Shown: positions 58,583-64,000 of the stretch, piece after piece
How the letters are laid out: each line of letters begins with the position of its first letter
Position numbering within the stretch: position 1 is the first letter of the stretch
Assembly (NCBI RefSeq): GCF_032854445.1
Contig: NC_088303.1
Location: forward strand, 10,115,501 to 10,179,500
Source: Liolophura sinensis
Taxonomy: Eukaryota > Mollusca > Polyplacophora > Chitonida > Chitonidae
Length of the DNA: 64,000 nucleotides
Direction of reading: 5' to 3'
Position numbers and translations under genes: made by a program
Notes under the pieces: model-generated
What the model saw: only the letters and a program-made list of their open reading frames with translations
Database searches by the model: none
Told to the model about the DNA's origin: nothing

Positions 58583-61500
58583 GTAATAAACAAGGTTGTA
58601 ACGAAAATCAGTCTCTGAAGATGTCGGACATACATTGTCTATTATCTTCGCAAAAAATGAAATCAAATGATCAGATGTCGTCTCTAATGATTAATGCATA
58701 AGTCAAAATGTCCGTTCAAAATATCATAGCTTTGTGATATTTAGTCCAGTGCATAGTTCTGTGAAGATGATAACCCGAGTTATGATTAAATCATCGAATC
58801 TGTGTTTTCTGTTATCTACCGTTATTATCTTATAATCAAACCTTTTTTACTAAAATATCTGTAAAGGTAATATAATCAAGATTTCACTCTGAAAAGGGGT
58901 TGTTTTCTCTACCTTGTACATTTTATAAAAAAAACTGTCCATGATCCGTTATTGTCAGCTTGTGGAGTATCAACGATAGGTCACCAGTACAATTTCCAGG
59001 CCAACAATCACAGAGTTTTTATCTCAGATTTATTTCGCCACAAAAGCCAAGGCAAAACAAATGTCTCCTTAGTAAACTCATATAGAGCCAGACAATAATC
59101 TATAAATAAGTAACTACGTTCATGCAAAGAGACAAAAAAGAGTATGGCATTGTTCTATCCTAGAATCAGAATTCCCTCGCACAACTCTAGCAAACAAGTA
59201 AACCGCATAATTTTTATCAGTTTGTATTATGTAAACATCCAATCGTTCTGCAGCACTTCTTACTACGTCACGGATAGGTTTGAATATTTAAAACAACAGT
59301 ACCTCAGTATACTTCATTTACCGCATTTGGTATCGTGATGTTTTTCTTATTTATGACTATACTGCTGAGAAGTGACAATGAGTTAGATTTCAGTTTATCA
59401 AGCACAGAATACTCACCTCAGAGATCATAAAACTTTTACTCTCCTACTCTATTTTAAATCTTTAATAGAAAACTGATCAGATCGTTATGTGACCATAAAG
59501 TCTACCATTATATATACGTAGAAAAAATAGTGGGACACAGGTATCACTGAGAAATGTTTTAAAAATTTTATAAAGGTTTGAAAGCCAAGAATATGGAGTT
59601 CAACACTGGGGATTGTCACCGATGGGCAATGCATTTCGAGCAGCCATGATGTAGCAGCCCTGACGAACTTGACCAACTAGTAGGATTAAAAGAAAACGTA
59701 TTAGCTCTCGATTGTCAGTGTGGCTTAATATACTGGATACAGACATTTATGCAATAAATCGGATTTTTAGACAATTTAAAGTGTTAATCCGAAGCATTTT
59801 GGTCCACATATTTATGTTCAAGGGACAAAGAATAGCTATCTGTGTAACAATACCTATGTGTTGGATAGGAGACCGCTGCAACCTGTCACGGCGAGCTGGC
59901 AGGAGTTTCATTTCTTGAGTAACATATCGTGACATTGCATTATATTTCCTTAGCAGAGTCAGATTTATTGCGAAAATATCTTCCAGACATCTGCAGGAAA
60001 CAGTCTGTCCTAAATAACATCCTGCCATGTTAAGTAAATTCACCGATGTCAATATAGCCAGCTTGGCCTTAATACAGACAACAATACAGGCCAGAGACGA
60101 AGACGAGCAGGACCGCTAAACGACGACGCATGTGCCCAAAAAGATAACCCAGACTGTGACTGTCAAACTAAAAGAAACATCAGCTGAAACTCTTTTGTTG
60201 GATATCTGGCGTTTCTTCTTAGTTGTTTACTACCGATGGGACAGGAAAGCTTTTAAGTTTTGTAACGTCATGCTAGGTAGCTATAACATGGCAAAATTGC
60301 GTCACCAAATGTGTGGCAAGGCGACGATAAATTGCTATTTATTTTGTTGACAAGCGGTGTAAAATTCTTAAAAATATGTACAGAACATCTCTGGAAAAAC
60401 CATTTTAGGAATTAATTCAGATTTAGAGACTGGCTTTATGTTCAGTTTAAGTCATGTTAAGAAACATTTGTATTTTCGCACTAACATTTAATTTACGTAC
60501 AAAAATGAGTATTGCTGACATAACTACAGGAGTATAAACGTTATGTAAAAAATTTATTGAAATTTTGCTGTTGGCAAAACTTTGATTTATCTTAGCCACT
60601 TGCCCGTTAGAATTCAATGAATGATTCCAGTTTACAGATTTGTCATAAATCGTTTGGAGTCTGGGAAACCGGTAAACCTTTAAGCCCTCGGTAATGATCG
60701 TCAGGGGGGCTGCGGGCTTAGGCGATGTAGGATGAAGGGGAACGATTGATGGTTCAGGCCAGCAGAGGTGAACTTCACTAGCAACACTGTGAAGAGAACC
60801 AATGTTTGGGAACCAATACTACAGTGAACATAAAGGATCAGTCAAGCACTGCGTAATCCAGCTGCATAAAAACCAGTACATTCGCTAGTAATGGAATTTC
60901 AGTAAAAACTAATTTTAACAATAAAAGAAAAAAAGGCCAGTGGGGGATTTTAGATAATCCAAACTGCTGATATTAATGTTCACAAATGATTCAATTCAAA
61001 GTGTTAACGGAAGTGTTGGAAACATGTAATGGATCATCTCAAGCACTCGAGTCTCCTCACAAGCTGAACATTCTTCAGGTTTACATGATATCGCATAGTC
61101 GTTATGGTTTTCCGCTTGTTGATGGATTCCTTTAGCCACGCCACACACCCATTGACAGAAGCCTATCAGAATATCAAAAAGAAGCTTGGTGGTTTAATAA
61201 AATCAAAATATGGACAGAATTCAAGAGTTGTTCAACAACCGAGCGTATCTGCCATGACACATTTATAATCGTTTTCGGACATTTGGAACGCGAAGACAGT
61301 CCTCAATCCTAAAGTAATACGGTATATACCGATTTTTAAAAATAGGTTTCTGTAAATTTGTTATTACCAGTTTTAGAGTAAAATTATTTTATGAAGTATA
61401 TCGTATTTGCGTGGAATTAAGCGATATTTCGAAAACGGCACTAGCATGAATTATCATTATTCACAAATTTGCGAGTGATTTCCTGAAGACAGAATTCCTT

Positions 61501-62188
61501 GCGATGGTGACCTCAACTTGGGATCAAAACACCACAAGGCCCTTTTACTATCCATATACATGATGAAATCACACTTATGAAGTTGAAGTTTATAGAGGCA
61601 CATGATATAGAGGATATATGTAGAGAGATTTATTGTCTATTAATGCATTACCTTTATTAAGCTTTCTAATCCGTCAAACAATTTCCAGAAAAATTGGAGG
61701 CTTGAAAACGTGGCTAGTTCCGGTTTTTGTACGACGAAATTTCTGAGACATATTTTGCTAATTCACTGTCTCAATACGCATATTTTCCGGGATTCTAGAT
61801 GAAAGCCAAGGCTCTGTATAAGGATGTATTCTTTCGCACCGTCTCATCTGAAATGTCTACAATAAAAGCCAATCTGAATTGTTTCATTGATACCTTGAAG
61901 CATCTGACAACTTCTTGTTCTACAACTTCTTGTACCCAAGGGCCTATAAACTTGTCGTTAACGCCCCTTAGCAGGAAAGCTAAGAATGTCTATCGGCAAA
62001 CCATTTAGCGTAGTGTGAATCTGTTATATTGATAAGGTAACATTCTCATTATCGATATACAATTTCTAGCACAGTTTAACTGAAATATCACGAAGGGTAA
62101 TGATCATTATAGACAGGATATTTTATAGACGTGTCCTCATATTAAACCTCATATGTCCTCATATGTCCTCATACATGTATTACTGATT
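58583..62188. other. No recognised feature
   Basis: AT-rich single-copy DNA. Several 60-100-codon ORFs (59485-59676, 59747-60052, 60132-60350, 61799-62008) lack splice or motif support. Confidence 0.5.
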
Positions 62189-62296
62189 CAGCAACATGCG
62201 GATGGGTTTCCTCCTACCATAATGCTGGCCGCCATCGTGTATGTGAAATATTCTTGAGTACAGCGTGAAGCACCAATCAAATGAATAAATAAATAT
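62189..62296 (+). mobile_element. 5'-truncated SINE copy
   Basis: CAGCAACATGCGGATGGG, then CCTACCATAATGCTGGCCGC and the tail ATATTCTTGAGTACAGCGTG with (AAAT)n. TTACTGATT on the left and TCATTGATT on the right are only a weak candidate for a duplicated target. It follows a short CTCATATGTC tandem. Confidence 0.85.
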
Positions 62297-62342
62297 CATT
62301 GATTAATCCTCATCTGACGACATTATCCTTTACAGCTCTCAC

Positions 62343-62376
62343 CAGCTTAGTGGAAATGTTGTTAACTATGATCTGG
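62343..62376 (-). CDS. Gene A, candidate exon (phase 2 to 0)
   Basis: Minus strand: frame QIIVNNISTKL after one base, ending AAGCTG|GTGAGAGC. The acceptor that gives the right phase is GAAAACAG|, 11 nt after a stronger-looking TTCTTGTACCAG|, which would put the frame into a stop. The whole region (62310-62639) is also open as one 109-codon ORF, so the exon limits are uncertain. Confidence 0.3.
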
Positions 62377-62651
62377 CTGTTTTCTTCTGGTACAAGAACC
62401 GATAAAACAACGATTCTAGGAGCTAACGGCTTGATCTCTCCATATATCGTTTTAAAATTAAGGTAAAATATTCCGAAGTCGATAGTTTTCATTTTCTCTA
62501 TTTTTTTGGCACTTACGTTTTTGTGATATAGTTTAGACCTTGAGGCTAGGAGAAGTAAAATGCTGAGATTGTCATGCATACACGTAGATTTTGGGTCGTT
62601 ATTAATGACACAGAAAACTACCCCAGTTTCATGTGACAAGGAGTTGGTTAC

Positions 62652-62764
62652 CTCTTGATCACTTTTGCCATTTCGCCATCGGTTGTCCGAACCGTATTGA
62701 CAGTTCTAGTGTTAAGAACAGAAGCTAATTGGCCTTCAAGTGGTGAAAGATTTGGCAAGTCCAG
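62652..62764 (-). CDS. Gene A, candidate exon (phase 0 to 2)
   Basis: Minus strand: GTATAGCAG| acceptor (weak tract), 113 nt, ATCAAGAG|GTAACC donor. The frame LDLPNLSPLEGQLASVLNTR then TVNTVRTTDGEMAKVIK is the most protein-like short frame in this part of the window. It ends with two bases, consistent with the exon at 62343-62376 across a 275-bp intron. No signal peptide or start codon here, so earlier exons would lie further right, probably beyond the window. No family recognised. Confidence 0.4.
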
Positions 62765-63337
62765 CTGCTATACCATGGCTTTGTCCGTTTGTCAGTTTTA
62801 ACTAGGGCAATTGTGAGGTCGTGCCGTGTCGCTGCCAGCTGTTAAGCTCTCCACGAGGTCCGTGACACGTTAAGCTGGGAGCATCTGCCCACTTCATTAC
62901 TTCCGTTGTCGAAACACCTACGTGAGTATTGTCCAGGATGGATCAACTCTAGGTCTGTAGAGCACGAAAGGAATGTCGGAGTTGTACTGAACACTGGGAA
63001 CACCATCTAATGGCGACCCGATCTAAGTCAGACTGGTTCTCTTTGAAAAAATAACAGTTTAGAAAAGGTTATGAGACGATATGTGATATTACGGACAAGC
63101 GTTATGTTACCGTTTATAGGGTAGGTTGTTATAAGGATTAGGCCGTAAACAAGCTTTACAACTCTTGACTTAAAAATTGTTTTAAAGGTTAATGAACGCT
63201 ATACGCGACTAGAATTTTTACGGTTAGATTCCATGGCCTGCTCTCTATAAACCATTTTGAACAAATTTATGGACTGAATGATCATTGCTTGGAGCCTTAT
63301 GAGGCGTGTAAACATCTCGTTTTGTAGCATTTTGTTA
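62765..63337. other. No recognised feature
   Basis: Single-copy DNA. A plus-strand donor (CACCTAC|GTGAGTATT near 62921) has no clear partner acceptor. Confidence 0.5.
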
Positions 63338-63421
63338 GAATGAATGAATACTTAGGATTTTACGTCGTACTTAACAATTTTTCAGTCATATGACGACGAA
63401 AAGTCATTAGGCGTGTGTACG
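63338..63421 (-). mobile_element. 3'-end fragment of the (ACTC)n-tailed dispersed element
   Basis: GAATGAATGAATACTTAGG then TTTTACGTCGTACTTAAC, TTTTTCAGTCATATGACGAC and CATTAGGCGTGTGT. Same part and end point as the fragment at 8341-8416, with a (GAAT)n-type left end. Confidence 0.65.
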
Positions 63422-64000
63422 TATACTGTTTGTTCTTGCTTCTATGATATTTCATCAAACTTTACGTACTATACAATTTTACACTTCATAACTGTCTTGT
63501 GAGTAAAAATGGACGGTTTTCCAGAATCTCTGACACTTTGCGTCACGATGTGCCTAGCTTCGCTTAACCGGGAGCTAGTAGGCCTACGTTGTGTATCCAT
63601 CGTGTTGAATTCGATAGCCACGTTGGATATATGGGCAGTTGCAATCAAAGCGCAACTGAGCGTTGAATTATAAACTACAATGGTAGACGTTTCGGAATAT
63701 AATGACAGAATCAAAGAACATTTCTAACGTCTTTCCAGCTCGAATGAAAACTGTTTAGTGATTGTCTTGTCATATTATTGGCTCACCGCTAAATATTTTT
63801 GGCATCAATTTACATCTACAACATTTGACATCTACAACGAATGGCTAAAACAACTTGCTCTATCCAACTGATTCGACAACGACTTTGGTTCCAAAAGATG
63901 AACTACTTAATATTATTTATTAACACTTATTTATATAAATATGGAAAAGGTTTAAAAACCCTAATTTCTTAATTTATATACTTTATTAGCTTTTTTAACG
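63422..64000. other. No recognised feature; weak minus-strand ORF
   Basis: An 81-codon minus frame at 63469-63714 contains MDTQRRPTSSRLSEARHIVT and TQSVRDSGKPSIFTHKT. It is a possible further gene A exon, but no donor was found. Confidence 0.3.

Noticed and set aside
62310-62639. 109-codon minus ORF as a single exon
   Set aside because: It crosses a likely intron. The neighbouring exon's donor and the phase of the GTGAGAG donor fit a short exon at 62343-62376 better, although the single-exon reading is not excluded.

Overview
The window looks like a non-coding-rich stretch of a lophotrochozoan, most probably molluscan, nuclear genome. It is AT-rich, has no bacterial-type long ORFs, and carries many copies of a tRNA-derived SINE whose body and 3' tail I recognise from mollusc genomes, plus several satellite and minisatellite arrays. 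Coding sequence appears only as short pieces bounded by splice-site consensus. No gene can be named with confidence. I found no rRNA, intact tRNA, CRISPR array or prokaryotic feature, and nothing that amounts to a new multi-gene system.

Layout, left to right. 1-8.25 kb: an 82-bp satellite (about 100 units) with internal block duplications and a small inverted repeat in each unit. 8.3-9.2 kb: repeat fragments and three SINE copies, one inserted in another. 9.2-18.8 kb: mostly single-copy DNA with a 146-bp foldback (13.65 kb) and weak exon candidates. 18.8-19.7 and 30.7-31.5 kb: two copies of a longer dispersed element with a tRNA-like head. About 22.2 kb: a signal-peptide exon on the minus strand behind a C-rich/G-rich promoter-like tract. 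23.2-24 kb: a 46-bp minisatellite split by a SINE. 26.0-29.4 kb: three phase-compatible minus-strand exons (gene B), with a 25-bp minisatellite in an intron. 32.1-33.0 kb: a large inverted repeat with arms of about 280 bp. 33.2-33.9 kb: a duplicated 98-bp segment flanking another SINE. 39.6-40.5 kb: a 22-bp minisatellite split by a full-length SINE. 45.0-49.2 kb: a 32/33-bp minisatellite within a 2005-bp tandem duplication. 54.1-55.0 kb: a SINE cluster. 43.0-62.8 kb: six small minus-strand exons (gene A) whose reading phases chain to a coiled-coil C-terminal exon.

Main points of interest: (i) SINEs and the longer element sit inside or beside minisatellites four times; (ii) SINE insertions with clean target-site duplications, including a nested pair; (iii) the mosaic block structure of the 82-bp satellite; (iv) the near-identical 2005-bp duplication, which may be real or an assembly artefact; (v) the large foldback at 32-33 kb; (vi) the phase-consistent exon chains, which need transcript evidence. 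Exon calls rest on splice consensus, open frame and phase agreement read by eye. Similarities to named families are from memory, without a database search.
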